Source: Vibrio pomeroyi (GTDB lineage Bacteria; Pseudomonadota; Gammaproteobacteria; Enterobacterales; Vibrionaceae). Taken from it: 64,000 nucleotides of DNA. The stretch is taken from NCBI GenBank assembly GCA_041879425.1, contig CP090854.1, forward strand, positions 1,488,001-1,552,000, read 5' to 3'. Position 1 is the first letter of the stretch; each line of letters starts with the position of its first letter. The notes beneath the pieces are model-generated. The model had not been told where the DNA came from and searched no databases. It saw nothing but the letters and a program-made list of their open reading frames with translations. This document shows, one piece after another, positions 15,121-25,270 of the stretch. Made by a program: the position numbers and the translations under genes.

Positions 15121-18100
15121 ATGCACCACATTCAACCTGGATCACAAATGAGCGTTGGCAACGAAAGCCTAAACCTCACATTCAACGCAGATGGCGTACT
15201 AGGCGCAATTCGCAGTGATCGTTTAATGGTGTCTTTGTTCGATACGCCTGACTCAGAAATGGCTATCTCGAATGTATTTCTTCGTGTTAAAAGCGAAGGT
15301 AAATTAAATGTCACACCACTGCTTTTTTTTAATAACAAGATTGAAACGTTTAAGCAGAGCGATGGTTCATTACAGTGGGTAACAACAACGGAAGACTTTG
15401 AAGCTGTTGTGTCGATTAAAACGGCTGGCCATGCGTTTTTCTACGATGTGAGCATTACCAACCTCTCTTCATTGCCACTGACGTATGACCTGATTTACGG
15501 TCAAGACATAGGTCTTGCGGATGAAGGCGCAGTTAAAACCAATGAACTGTACTGCTCTCAGTACCTTGACCATCAAATCTTTGAAAACCAAATGGGTTAC
15601 GTGGTTTGTAGCCGTCAGAACTTGCCTCAATCTTCAGGCAACCCGCGCATTCAATTGGGTTCTCTTTCTCCTGTCGTTGGCTACAGCACCGATGGTTTCC
15701 AGTTCTTTGGTAAAGAGTTCAAGTTAACAGGTGAGGCCGTAGCATTGAACGCGCCGCAACTTGCAAACCAAAAATATCAATATGAGATGGGTTACATCGC
15801 GCTTCAAACTGAAGAGATCACGCTTGCAGCAGACTCGTCTAAGGAAGTGGTTTTTTATGGTGTTGTCACTGCGGACTTCCCGAAATCAAATTCGGGCGAG
15901 CCTATTGAACTGGAAGAGATTACAGCTAAGCACGCTCAACTGACGTTATCTGAAGAAATGGAACGTGAGCCTTTATCTTGTGTGCACCAACCTAAAGGCG
16001 AGTACCTGCTGGGCGAAAAGCTGAGCAAGAAAGAGATCACTGAGTTCTTCGGTGATGATCAAACGTTCGCGGACGTTAAAGACGGTGAACTGCTTTCATT
16101 CTTCTACGGCGACAACAAATACGTGACGCTGCCAGAAAAAGAGAAGCATCTAGAGCGTACAACAGGTCATGTGATTGCGTCGGGTAATAACCAAGATTAC
16201 CAGCAATCTATCATGAGCTCGACTCACTACATCGGCGGTGTTTTCAACTCACAGCTGACGCTTGGTAATACTTCATTCAATAAGCTGTTGGGCGTGTGCC
16301 GAAACCCGTTAAACCAATTCACTCATGCAGGGCAAAGAGTATGGGTTGAAGTGGATGGAACCTTCCGCGTATTGGGCATGCCTTCGGCTTACGAAACTGG
16401 CCAAAACTATTCACGTTGGATTTATAAACTATTTGGCGGCTACCTAGAGATCGTTTCGTTCTCAAATGCACAAAACCCAATGATTCAGCTAGATATCACT
16501 AAGCACGGTATTGAGGCTCCGCTTTCAATCAAAGTGTCACACCAACTTGTTTTTGGTAACAACGAAGGTGAAGGCAGTGTAGAGATTGCAAGAGATGGCG
16601 AACTGTTCACAGTGACAGGCAAAAATGAACTGATTGATCAATTCATGCCGCAGCTGAGCTATGGTCTTGCAGTGTCAGGCATGGACGTAACGGCGGAAAC
16701 GATCGGACGTGCGGAGTCTGATTCAGTGGAGTACTTGGTACTGAACGGTTCTCTTGAAAGCCACTGTTCTATCGCGATTGGCGGTAAGACGGGTGCGCTA
16801 GACACTACCGCACAATTTATGGCGTTTGAGGCGGAACGCGAGCAATACCAAAAAGGTATTCAGTCACTGACCAAAGGCTTCAGTGTTGACTTCAGTGAAG
16901 ACAATGGCAACAGCCAGCGCATCAATACGTGTCTGAATTGGTTCACTCACAACGCCTTAGTTCACTACTCAACACCACACGGATTGGAGCAATACTCTGG
17001 AGCAGCATGGGGTACGCGCGATGTGTCTCAAGGCCCATTCGAACTGTTTATGTCGATGCAGGAATACGCAAAGGCAAAAGCGGTACTAGAAGAGATCTAT
17101 AGCCACCAATACCAAGAAACGGGTACTTGGCCTCAGTGGTTCATGTTCGACCAATACGCAACTATTCAACAAGAAGAAGCGCACGGTGACATCGTAGTAT
17201 GGCCGCTCAAAGCTCTAGCTGATTACCTAAATACGACGGGCGACATCAGTATTCTGGATGTTGAACTGCCGTACACGCTAGCAGAAGAAGGCTTTGTAAA
17301 GAGCGAAAGCAGCTTCACGTTAATGCATCACGTACAAACTCAAATCCAGCATATGCTTGATAACCTTGTACCTGGCACATCACTCTCTTGTTACGGTGAT
17401 GGCGACTGGGACGATACGCTACAGCCAGCGAATCAATCACTGCGTGAGAACATGGTGAGTGGTTGGACAATTCCATTAACGCTACAAGCGCTTAAAGGTA
17501 TGTACCAAGCCCTTCAAGGTAGTGAACATCAAAACTACGCCGCTTCTTTGATGGAATTGGCCGACAAGATGGAAAGCGATTACCACCACTACTTGATTAA
17601 AGATGGCGTGATTGCAGGCTTTATCCACTTCGATCGCGATGAAGAGGGGAGCGTTAAGCAAATCGAACACTTGCTGCATCCATCAGATCAAAAAACGGGT
17701 ATCAACTACCGACTATTGCCAGCAAGCCGCTCAATCATTTCAGAAGTGTTTGATCCAGAAATGGCAAGCTCTCACATGGAGATCATTAAGCAAAACCTTG
17801 TGCACCCTGACGGAGTTCGCTTGATGGATAAAATGGCTGAGTACAAAGCAGGTAAACAGAGCTACTTTAAGCGCGCAGAACTGGCAGCCAACCTTGGACG
17901 TGAAGTGGGCCTTCAGTATTGTCACGCTCATATTCGATTCATCGAAGCGCTGTGTAAGTTGGGCGACGCGGAAGCAGTATTCGACAACCTGTACAAAATT
18001 ATCCCTGTGGGTATTCAAGACCACGTGCCAAATGCTGAGCTTCGTCAGTCGAATGCATACTTCTCAAGTTCAGATGCGAAGTTCAATGACAGACCAACGG

Positions 18101-18492
18101 CTTACGACAACTTTGACCAAGTGAAAAACGGTGAGGTTGCGGTGAAAGGTGGCTGGAGAATCTACTCAAGTGGTCCGGGTATCTATGTGAATCAACTTAT
18201 CTCTAACGTATTTGGCGTTCGATTCTCGAACAACGATCTCATTCTTGACCCAGTAATCTCTTCGCGAGTTGGTCAAACGAAGATTCACTTCGAGCTTGAT
18301 GAGAAGCCAATGACCTTAGTTATCGATTTGGTTGAAGGTTCACACACGCCAAAAGCAATTTCGATAAACGGTGAAACGGTGCCATTCGAGCTTACTGAGA
18401 ACCGCTACCGCTCTGGTGGCGCGAAGATCTCGCGCGAATGGTTGCTTCAGAGATTGAGTAGTGAAGAAAACACCCTTCATATCTCCCTTTAA
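15121..18492 (+). CDS. 1,2-beta-oligoglucan phosphorylase (GH94)
   Basis: This large cytoplasmic enzyme (1123 residues) of family GH94 is predicted to split beta-1,2-glucooligosaccharides with phosphate. It releases glucose 1-phosphate from the non-reducing end. The length matches the long GH94 subgroup typified by the Listeria innocua enzyme (about 1,100 residues), not cellobiose phosphorylase (about 800). The N-terminal beta-sandwich repeats span to about 600. The alpha/alpha-barrel starts near QRINTCLNWFTHNAL, with WGTRDVSQGPFEL and the acid motif GDGDWDDTL (D-W-D-D at 762-765). No signal peptide is present. Neighbouring transport genes deliver the substrate, and the GH3 enzyme finishes short products. 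Substrate linkage is inferred from subgroup and context. Confidence 0.85.
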   Translation: MHHIQPGSQMSVGNESLNLTFNADGVLGAIRSDRLMVSLFDTPDSEMAISNVFLRVKSEGKLNVTPLLFFNNKIETFKQSDGSLQWVTTTEDFEAVVSIKTAGHAFFYDVSITNLSSLPLTYDLIYGQDIGLADEGAVKTNELYCSQYLDHQIFENQMGYVVCSRQNLPQSSGNPRIQLGSLSPVVGYSTDGFQFFGKEFKLTGEAVALNAPQLANQKYQYEMGYIALQTEEITLAADSSKEVVFYGVVTADFPKSNSGEPIELEEITAKHAQLTLSEEMEREPLSCVHQPKGEYLLGEKLSKKEITEFFGDDQTFADVKDGELLSFFYGDNKYVTLPEKEKHLERTTGHVIASGNNQDYQQSIMSSTHYIGGVFNSQLTLGNTSFNKLLGVCRNPLNQFTHAGQRVWVEVDGTFRVLGMPSAYETGQNYSRWIYKLFGGYLEIVSFSNAQNPMIQLDITKHGIEAPLSIKVSHQLVFGNNEGEGSVEIARDGELFTVTGKNELIDQFMPQLSYGLAVSGMDVTAETIGRAESDSVEYLVLNGSLESHCSIAIGGKTGALDTTAQFMAFEAEREQYQKGIQSLTKGFSVDFSEDNGNSQRINTCLNWFTHNALVHYSTPHGLEQYSGAAWGTRDVSQGPFELFMSMQEYAKAKAVLEEIYSHQYQETGTWPQWFMFDQYATIQQEEAHGDIVVWPLKALADYLNTTGDISILDVELPYTLAEEGFVKSESSFTLMHHVQTQIQHMLDNLVPGTSLSCYGDGDWDDTLQPANQSLRENMVSGWTIPLTLQALKGMYQALQGSEHQNYAASLMELADKMESDYHHYLIKDGVIAGFIHFDRDEEGSVKQIEHLLHPSDQKTGINYRLLPASRSIISEVFDPEMASSHMEIIKQNLVHPDGVRLMDKMAEYKAGKQSYFKRAELAANLGREVGLQYCHAHIRFIEALCKLGDAEAVFDNLYKIIPVGIQDHVPNAELRQSNAYFSSSDAKFNDRPTAYDNFDQVKNGEVAVKGGWRIYSSGPGIYVNQLISNVFGVRFSNNDLILDPVISSRVGQTKIHFELDEKPMTLVIDLVEGSHTPKAISINGETVPFELTENRYRSGGAKISREWLLQRLSSEENTLHISL

Positions 18493-18587
18493 TAATCTGT
18501 TGGGCTCAGCGATGGGCCCAACTCAAAGGCTGAGCATGAGAAAAATGCAAGGTGTGAAGAGCTGGGCTCTTAAAGGAAATAAGTGAA

Positions 18588-19577
18588 ATGAAAGTGACCA
18601 TTAAAGACGTAGCTAAAAAAGCGAATGTCTCCATCGCAACCGTTTCGTACGCAATGAATGACTGCAATCGTGTCAGTGAAAAGACGCGTCAGCATGTTCT
18701 CAATATTGCTCACGAGATGAACTATGTCGCTAACACCAATGCTAAGCAGTTGAAGCAGCGTCGTAGCTATGCCATCGGCCTGTTTCTAAATAACTGGTTT
18801 GGTCCGATTTACAGCGAACTTGTCAAAGGTATCGAGAAGGTCTGTCACCAGCGTGGCTATGATGTCGTGGCTTGTAGCATGTATGGCAATGAAGACTCTA
18901 CGGCTCACAAGTATATTCGAGACCGTGTTGTTGATGGCGCGGTGGTGTTAACTAATTCATTTGATACCGAGTTTCTAAAGTCGGTCGCAGGTCCAGATTT
19001 CCCTATGGTGGTTCTAGACCGAGAAATAAGTGCTCCCGGTATCTATAACATCCTAATCGACAACTTTGGTGGAGCATTCAGTGCAACCAAAGAGTTGGTG
19101 CTTAAGGGCTGCAAAGACATCTACTTCTTCACTGGGCCAGAAGACTCATACGATAGCAAGAAGCGACTGGATGGCTACATCTCAGCTTTGGGTTATTTCA
19201 ATATGCCGGTTAAAAACCATCATTTGATCAAAAGCGACTTCACAGAAAAGACCGCTTACAAGCAGATGAAGGATTTATTGGAACAGGGGCGCAGACCCGA
19301 CGCGGTATTTGCGGCCAATGATGAAATGGCGATCGGCATAATTCGCGCAGCGAAGCGTTTTGAAATAGACATCCCGAGCGAAATGAAGCTCGTCGGTTTC
19401 GATAATATAAGAATGGCAGAGTTAATGATTCCGAGTTTAACCACCGTTACCCATGAGAAAGAGGGGATGGGGGAGCTTGCAGCATCAACATTAATCAATG
19501 CGCTTGATGAAAAAGCCAAAGACTCAAAAGCATTAACGATTTTGCCAACCTCATTAATTTTACGTGAAACTCTGTAG
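18588..19577 (+). CDS. LacI-family transcription regulator
   Basis: This 329-residue protein has the N-terminal LacI helix-turn-helix TIKDVAKKANVSIATVSYAM (residues 3-22) and a periplasmic-binding-protein-like sensor domain (about 60-329). It sits in the middle of the glucan locus, between the phosphorylase and the binding-protein gene, and most likely represses the locus until an oligosaccharide or its product binds. A GGAAATAAGTG stretch before the ATG holds the ribosome site. A candidate operator is the palindrome at 11353-11370. The ligand is not determined. Confidence 0.92.
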   Translation: MKVTIKDVAKKANVSIATVSYAMNDCNRVSEKTRQHVLNIAHEMNYVANTNAKQLKQRRSYAIGLFLNNWFGPIYSELVKGIEKVCHQRGYDVVACSMYGNEDSTAHKYIRDRVVDGAVVLTNSFDTEFLKSVAGPDFPMVVLDREISAPGIYNILIDNFGGAFSATKELVLKGCKDIYFFTGPEDSYDSKKRLDGYISALGYFNMPVKNHHLIKSDFTEKTAYKQMKDLLEQGRRPDAVFAANDEMAIGIIRAAKRFEIDIPSEMKLVGFDNIRMAELMIPSLTTVTHEKEGMGELAASTLINALDEKAKDSKALTILPTSLILRETL

Positions 19578-19584
19578 GATAGTT

Positions 19585-20832
19585 ATGAAAAAGTGGTTGA
19601 TTGGATGTGTGCTTGCGCTGAGTTCGCAAGTGTCACTCGCAGATAATACCCGTATCGAAGTCATGACCCCAGTGGGTAACTACATGGACTTTGTCCGTTC
19701 TGAGTTAGTTCCTGAGTTCAAAAAAAGATATCCCAACGTAGACGTAGTCGTATCAAACGATGAAAACCTAGAAACCCGCATGGCAGCAGGTGATGTGCCA
19801 AACCTATATGCAGGTGTATTTGGTTATCAACCGGCGAAATACGCAAAGATGGGTAAGCTCGCTTACTTAGAGCAGTTCGAAGGTTTTAATGCGATGGAGG
19901 ATAGGATTGCTCCTGTTTTCATGCAGAAAAACTATGGTCGAAACTACTACATCCCTTGGAATGCGACAACGACGCTGATGCTCTACAACAAAGAGCTGTT
20001 CATTGAAGCAGGATTAGACCCAGAGAACCCACCTCAAACCTGGGATGAATTTTTACACGCGGCAGAAAAGATCAGCCAACTGCCTCCAAGAGCAGATGGC
20101 AGCCCTGTGTACGGCACCGTATTCTGGAACGAAGCACTGTCTTGGGGTAGCTGGTACTGGAGCATGCTGGCTCAGATGTACTACAACTTCAACGATGGTC
20201 AATACGGCTTGCTTAATCGTTTCGGTACCAACCCTAATTTCGATAGAGAAGAAGCGAACCTAGCGCTGTTCTTTGAAACCATGGTGAAGGCGCAGCAGTA
20301 TGCTCCACTGACCATGGAGAAGAACTTCTTCTCACGTACCATTGGCATGTGGCCACAGTTTGGCTTTGGTTGGAAAGCAAACCTAACCGAAGCGGCAGGT
20401 AAGCCGATGGTGGTGGGTGAAGATGTTGGACTAGCACCGATTCCAACGCTGAACAAAGGCGACACTTCATACTCCACACTGGATGGCCGTGCTCTGATGA
20501 TCTTCAAAAACAGCGTTGAGAAAGAGCAGCTGTCATGGGCGTTCTTGGAGTTGATGATGGAAGACGAGTTTAACCACAAAGCCAATGTGGCGCTGGGACA
20601 ACTGCCAACACTGATCTCGCTAAAAGACCGACCTTACTACAACACATCAGAAGCCAAACCATTTGTTGAGCAACTACCAAATGCAAAATTGAATGAACCT
20701 TTTGCACTGTCATCAGACATGGCGGGCGTCATTCTTGAGCAGTATTCCAAAGCTGTGGTTAAGCAAGATGTTTCTGCTGAGGAAGCGGTAGAAGCAGCAG
20801 CGAAGCAAGCTGAAAAACTCATTAACGAATAG
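19585..20832 (+). CDS. Sugar ABC importer substrate-binding protein
   Basis: This 415-residue periplasmic binding protein is of the extracellular solute-binding family 1. The signal peptide is MKKWLIGCVLALSSQVSLA. Two lobes follow, with the usual TWDEFLHAAEKI hinge segment and aromatic patches (WGSWYWSMLAQMYYN) suited to stacking on sugar rings. The frame extends upstream to a GTG at 19564 inside lacI. The ATG at 19585 gives the clean signal peptide and is used here. It lies 7 bases behind lacI and 22 bases before the first permease gene. The ligand is inferred to be a beta-1,2-glucooligosaccharide. Confidence 0.9.
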   Translation: MKKWLIGCVLALSSQVSLADNTRIEVMTPVGNYMDFVRSELVPEFKKRYPNVDVVVSNDENLETRMAAGDVPNLYAGVFGYQPAKYAKMGKLAYLEQFEGFNAMEDRIAPVFMQKNYGRNYYIPWNATTTLMLYNKELFIEAGLDPENPPQTWDEFLHAAEKISQLPPRADGSPVYGTVFWNEALSWGSWYWSMLAQMYYNFNDGQYGLLNRFGTNPNFDREEANLALFFETMVKAQQYAPLTMEKNFFSRTIGMWPQFGFGWKANLTEAAGKPMVVGEDVGLAPIPTLNKGDTSYSTLDGRALMIFKNSVEKEQLSWAFLELMMEDEFNHKANVALGQLPTLISLKDRPYYNTSEAKPFVEQLPNAKLNEPFALSSDMAGVILEQYSKAVVKQDVSAEEAVEAAAKQAEKLINE

Positions 20833-20854
20833 TGTGATAGGTCTAAGTGAAACT

Positions 20855-21730
20855 ATGAAAAAAGATAACCTCATAACCGGCTACCTGTTCCTTGCTCCAT
20901 GGATTGTGTACTTCGCGGTCTTTTTGATTTACCCGTTCTTCTTGTCGTTTGAGAGTAGCTTTCTCAGCGTAAACATCTTGATGCCAGAGAACACCAAGTT
21001 CATCGGTTTAACCAACTGGATTACTGTGGTGACGGACTTCTTGTTCTGGAAGTCGTTGTTCAATGTGGTGTTTAACCAAGTCATCTTCGTGACATTGAGC
21101 TTCGTGATTGGACTGGGTTTGGCCTTGCTTCTCCACGAAATCAAATTTTTGTCGAGCATGTTCCGTACCATCATGTTCATACCAGTAGTGACCTCGATTA
21201 CCGTAGCTATGATCATTTTTGACTTCATATCAGGTCCTTCTGGTCCAATTCAAAATACTATGGTGGGCGCGAATCTTCTCTCAGAGCCAGTATTTTGGAA
21301 GTTTGAAGAGTGGCTACCAATGCCTGTGATTGCGGTGTTCAGTGCCTGGAAGTGGTTTGGTGTTCAAATGATCATCTTCCTTGGTGGTATCGCCAGCATC
21401 GACAAATCTCTGTTCGAAGCCGCTGATATTGATGGTGCATCGTGGTGGCGTAAGACTAAGAAAATTACTCTGCCGATGATCATGCCGCAGATCGTGTTTG
21501 TGATGACAATGAACATCATCAATGGCCTACAGATGTTTATCGAAGTGTTCATGAACTTCGACTTAAACGGTGGCCCTTACCAATCGGCACTCACTCCGGT
21601 GCTCTACCTGTACCAAACCGGTTTTGAGCAGATGAAGATGGGTGAAGCTTCAACCATTGGCTTAATGCTCGCTTGCGTAATTTACCTGCTGACGATGATG
21701 CAGTTAAAAATCACCAGTAAGGAAGACTAA
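20855..21730 (+). CDS. Sugar ABC importer permease, MalF type
   Basis: This 291-residue inner-membrane permease has six predicted helices. The cytoplasmic coupling loop carries the EAA motif as EAADIDGASWWRKTKKITLP. It pairs with the next permease, encoded two bases further on, and with the MalK-type ATPase. The ATG at 20855 is chosen over 20834 because the family normally starts close to the first hydrophobic helix. Confidence 0.92.
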   Translation: MKKDNLITGYLFLAPWIVYFAVFLIYPFFLSFESSFLSVNILMPENTKFIGLTNWITVVTDFLFWKSLFNVVFNQVIFVTLSFVIGLGLALLLHEIKFLSSMFRTIMFIPVVTSITVAMIIFDFISGPSGPIQNTMVGANLLSEPVFWKFEEWLPMPVIAVFSAWKWFGVQMIIFLGGIASIDKSLFEAADIDGASWWRKTKKITLPMIMPQIVFVMTMNIINGLQMFIEVFMNFDLNGGPYQSALTPVLYLYQTGFEQMKMGEASTIGLMLACVIYLLTMMQLKITSKED

Positions 21731-21732
21731 TC

Positions 21733-22554
21733 ATGAATGCTGATAAGAAAAAGAACCTACTGATTTACGGCACACTTCTGGTTGCCACCCTTATTGTGTT
21801 GTATCCGTTCTTCTACATGGTGATCAACTCATTTAAGACCGGCCCAGAGATCATGCACAGCCCGAACAGTTTGCCAAAAGAGTGGTCGTTTGCTGGCTAC
21901 ATCAAGGTGTTTGACTCAGTGAACTTGGGGAGAGTGTTCTTCAACACCATCTTCATCTCAGTCACTGTCACGGTACTGAACACATTGTTCTCATCGATGG
22001 TCGCGTATTCGATTGTCAAAACCAACTTACCTGGCCGCGAGTTTTGGCTGAAAGTGATTCTTGGTTCGATGATGATTCCGGCGATTCTGTTCACTATCCC
22101 GACTTACATGATGATGTATGAGTGGAACTGGATTAACACCTATCGTGTGCTGATCATTCCGGGTGCCATCAGTGCATACAACATCTTCTTGATGGTGCAG
22201 TTCATGAAGCAGATAGACAACGCCTACTTGGAAGCGGCACGTATTGATGGCGCGAGTGAGATGCGTATCTTCTTCAAAATCATTCTGCCAATGATGCGAC
22301 CAGCTTTGGCAACGGTCGGTATTCTAACCTTCATGGGGGCATGGAACGATTTTATGGGACCGCTGCTTTATGTACGCGATGAATCACTCATGACACTTCA
22401 ACTCGCACTGTACAACTTTAAAACTGAAGTACCGGGTACCAACTTAGAACAATTGTGGGCGATGACTACCATGATTGCAGTACCTGTTGTGATTGTCTTT
22501 TTCTGCCTACAGAAGAACTTTATCAAGGCATTTACTGGTGTAGGGGTTAAGTAA
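21733..22554 (+). CDS. Sugar ABC importer permease, MalG type
   Basis: This 273-residue inner-membrane permease has six predicted helices. The coupling loop EAARIDGASEMRIFFKIILP carries the EAA motif. It is the second half of the heterodimeric channel for the binding protein encoded upstream. The stop codon shares one base with the start of the next small gene (TAATG), indicating coupled translation. Confidence 0.92.
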   Translation: MNADKKKNLLIYGTLLVATLIVLYPFFYMVINSFKTGPEIMHSPNSLPKEWSFAGYIKVFDSVNLGRVFFNTIFISVTVTVLNTLFSSMVAYSIVKTNLPGREFWLKVILGSMMIPAILFTIPTYMMMYEWNWINTYRVLIIPGAISAYNIFLMVQFMKQIDNAYLEAARIDGASEMRIFFKIILPMMRPALATVGILTFMGAWNDFMGPLLYVRDESLMTLQLALYNFKTEVPGTNLEQLWAMTTMIAVPVVIVFFCLQKNFIKAFTGVGVK

Positions 22555-23039
22555 TGAAAGTATCGACAGGATATAAATTATTAGCGCTGGCCTCGGTTGT
22601 TTTAATCGCCTACGGTTCGGCGTGGTTAAAAGCCTATTCACTATCTGAAAACTACTTTGCATACGCAGAGCAGCAATACAATCAAGGTGAATTAGTGACT
22701 GCGTTAAAAGGGATGAACAAACTCGAACTCAGAATTGAAGATGAGTACTTGGGGGGCTATCAGCAGGTGATTGAAACTTGGCGAAACGCAACGCTTGGTC
22801 CTAAGCCTGATGCTTACTACGAGTCATTAGAAAAGCCTGTATTGATCATTGAGCAACTTAATGAACAGCAGTTAATGGAGTTCATCGAGATCTACGTTCA
22901 GCTTGATTCTCGATATGTACCAACGGCGGCCGACCAATTACGACGCTTAGCGAAACAGTCTGGTAATGATGCGTTATACCAAGAGATGACTGAGTTTCTA
23001 ACCGAAGCTTTCCCACGTTATAAAATGAAAGAGATCTAA
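22554..23039 (+). CDS. Small membrane-anchored protein of glucan locus
   Basis: I do not recognise a family. The 161 residues have one N-terminal hydrophobic helix (about 8-27). A helical, TPR-like periplasmic part follows, with conserved-looking YxxxAEQQYNQGEL and ADQLRRLAKQSG segments. The gene overlaps the permease stop by one base and ends three bases before the GH3 start. It therefore belongs to the transport operon. It might assist the permease or binding protein at the membrane, but nothing in the sequence proves it. Confidence 0.75.
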   Translation: MKVSTGYKLLALASVVLIAYGSAWLKAYSLSENYFAYAEQQYNQGELVTALKGMNKLELRIEDEYLGGYQQVIETWRNATLGPKPDAYYESLEKPVLIIEQLNEQQLMEFIEIYVQLDSRYVPTAADQLRRLAKQSGNDALYQEMTEFLTEAFPRYKMKEI

Positions 23040-23042
23040 TTG

Positions 23043-25199
23043 ATGGCTCTATACAAAGACAGCTCTGCGAGTTACCAAACTAGAGCGAAAGATTTACTGA
23101 CTCAGATGACGCTTGCCGAGAAAGTGGGTCAGCTTTGCCAATCGCCAATGCTAGATTATGACGACAACAAGCAAGAGTACTTGATGAAAGTAGAGCAGGG
23201 TGCGTATGGCTCACGCATCCTTGCTGACACGGCGTGGGCGGGTAATGCGCCGGGTGAATCGGTTGATCCGCACCAGCTCAATGAGATCCAAAAGGTGGCG
23301 ATAGAAAAAAGCCGCCTTGGGATTCCCATCATATTCGCTCGCGATGTGATTTATGGTCAAAAGACAGTGCTGCCTATCCCTCTAGCTCAAGCATGTTCTT
23401 GGAACCCAACACTGGTTGAAGAAGCTTACGAGTGCATTGCGACTGAGGCGGCTTCTCTAGGTATCAATTGGACCTTTGCGCCAATGCTCGACATCGTTCG
23501 AGATCCGCGTTGGGGCCGAGTTATTGAGAGCTCTGGTGAAGACCCATACTTAACCAGTCAGTTTGCTAAATCCGTGGTGAAAGGTTTTCAAGGTGACGAT
23601 CCTTCACAACCCAATAAGCTGGTGGCGTGTGCCAAACACTTTGTTGGCTATGGCGCATCAGAAGGTGGTCGTGATTATGACACGACTGAGTTGAGCGACA
23701 ACACCTTGCACAATGTACATTTGCCGCCGTTTGCCGCAGCAGTAAAAGCGGGTGTCGCGACAATGATGTCTGGTTTTAACGACCTTGGTGGTACACCAGT
23801 AACAGGCTCTCGTCCATTAATTCGAGACTGGCTCAAAGGCGAGCATAAATTTGATGGCATGGTCGTGAGCGATTGGGGCTCTATTTCCGATTTGGAATAC
23901 TTCCAAGTTGCGAAAAACCCATTGGCTGCGGCGTTAAAGGCACTATCTGCGGGGGTTGATATGGCGATGACCCACGAAGCATACGAAGACACCCTTGAAG
24001 ATCTGGTGAAGAACAACCCTAGCTTGCAAGAAAACCTAGATGAAGCTGTCTACCGTGTGCTGTTAACTAAGTTCCGCGCTGGGCTGTTTGAACGACCATA
24101 CATTGACCCTGAACTGCATAAGAGTGTGCTGGGTCTCGAAGAGCATAAGCGCAAGGCACTGGAGTTAGCGCAAGAAAGCATGGTGTTGCTTAAAAATGAT
24201 GGTGACTTGCTACCGTTAAACTCACAAGGTTTAACCATTGCTGTGATTGGCCCTCATGCTCATTCACAGAGGCAGCACCTTGGTTCTTGGTGTTTAGATG
24301 GCAATGCGGAAGACGTTGCAACGATTGCCGGTGGCATCCAAGTCGCAGCGCCAGAGAACACCATAATTACTGATTCAAGCGCATTCAGTGATGACATGAT
24401 GGAGTGTGCGCATCGCAGTGATGTAGTTGTGCTGTGTGTCGGTGAAAGCCATCGCCGAACGGGAGAAGCACGCAATATCGCTGAGCTTGTGCTGCCACCG
24501 GGCCAAGAAGAGCTCATTGAAGCCATTGGCAAAACGGGCAAACCTCTGATTGTGGTTCAGTGTACAGGCAGACCAGTACCATCACCTAAGATTGAGCAAT
24601 ACGCTCAGTCACTGGTTTATGCATGGCAAAGCGGCACAGAGACAGGCAATGCGGTCGGTAACTTACTGTTTGGTCATAGTAATCCGAGTGGCAAGCTCAC
24701 CATGACAGTACCAAGAAGCACAGGGCAAATTCCGATGTATTATGGTCGCAAGCCTATTGGTAAAATGCGAGCGTATCAAGAGTACATGCCATATAAGAAT
24801 GAGCAAGATACACCGCTTTACCCATTCGGTTTCGGCTTAAGCTACTCGCAGTTTGAATATGGGAAATTGACTGCGGTGACGCCTGAAATTACAGAGAATG
24901 AGAACCTAATTGTCGAGGTTGAAGTTGAAAACACCTCTGCGATTGCTGGGCAGGAAGTCGTTCAGTGCTATATCTCTCGCCAAGTCTCTTCGACGACTCG
25001 TCCACAGAGAGAACTGAAAGCCTTTACGAAGTGCTGTTTAGAAGGGCATGAGCGCAAAACGGTTAGGCTTGAGATTGATGCTGAGGATCTGAAGTTCTAC
25101 GGCAGCCAAGCGTGCTTTATGTTTGAAAAGGGAGAGGTGGATGTGTTTATTGGTGGAAGTAGTTTAACAATGAACTCAGTGGCAGTTCACTTTTTGTAA
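23043..25199 (+). CDS. GH3 beta-glucosidase
   Basis: This 718-residue enzyme of glycoside hydrolase family 3 most likely splits sophorose and short beta-1,2-glucooligosaccharides to glucose. The N-terminal TIM barrel includes the KHFVGYG motif and the nucleophile Asp277 in FDGMVVSDWGS. The second alpha/beta domain (about 385-590) contains GESHRRTGEA and the GTETGNAVG stretch. A C-terminal fibronectin-III-like domain begins near FGFGLSYSQFEY. There is no signal peptide, so it should work in the cytoplasm beside the GH94 phosphorylase. Listeria innocua has the same GH3-GH94 partnership. The first ATG (23043) is used; a TTG precedes it. Confidence 0.9.
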   Translation: MALYKDSSASYQTRAKDLLTQMTLAEKVGQLCQSPMLDYDDNKQEYLMKVEQGAYGSRILADTAWAGNAPGESVDPHQLNEIQKVAIEKSRLGIPIIFARDVIYGQKTVLPIPLAQACSWNPTLVEEAYECIATEAASLGINWTFAPMLDIVRDPRWGRVIESSGEDPYLTSQFAKSVVKGFQGDDPSQPNKLVACAKHFVGYGASEGGRDYDTTELSDNTLHNVHLPPFAAAVKAGVATMMSGFNDLGGTPVTGSRPLIRDWLKGEHKFDGMVVSDWGSISDLEYFQVAKNPLAAALKALSAGVDMAMTHEAYEDTLEDLVKNNPSLQENLDEAVYRVLLTKFRAGLFERPYIDPELHKSVLGLEEHKRKALELAQESMVLLKNDGDLLPLNSQGLTIAVIGPHAHSQRQHLGSWCLDGNAEDVATIAGGIQVAAPENTIITDSSAFSDDMMECAHRSDVVVLCVGESHRRTGEARNIAELVLPPGQEELIEAIGKTGKPLIVVQCTGRPVPSPKIEQYAQSLVYAWQSGTETGNAVGNLLFGHSNPSGKLTMTVPRSTGQIPMYYGRKPIGKMRAYQEYMPYKNEQDTPLYPFGFGLSYSQFEYGKLTAVTPEITENENLIVEVEVENTSAIAGQEVVQCYISRQVSSTTRPQRELKAFTKCCLEGHERKTVRLEIDAEDLKFYGSQACFMFEKGEVDVFIGGSSLTMNSVAVHFL

Positions 25200-25270
25200 G
25201 ACATTTGGTCAAGCTACAATAACTTATCTAAACTAAATAGCTCGTTTGACGTAAGTTGTTAAAATATTGG

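Noticed and set aside
18499..18522. Hairpin GTTGGGC/GCCCAAC after the GH94 gene as a terminator
   Set aside because: It has no T-run behind it, and the downstream genes belong to the same locus.
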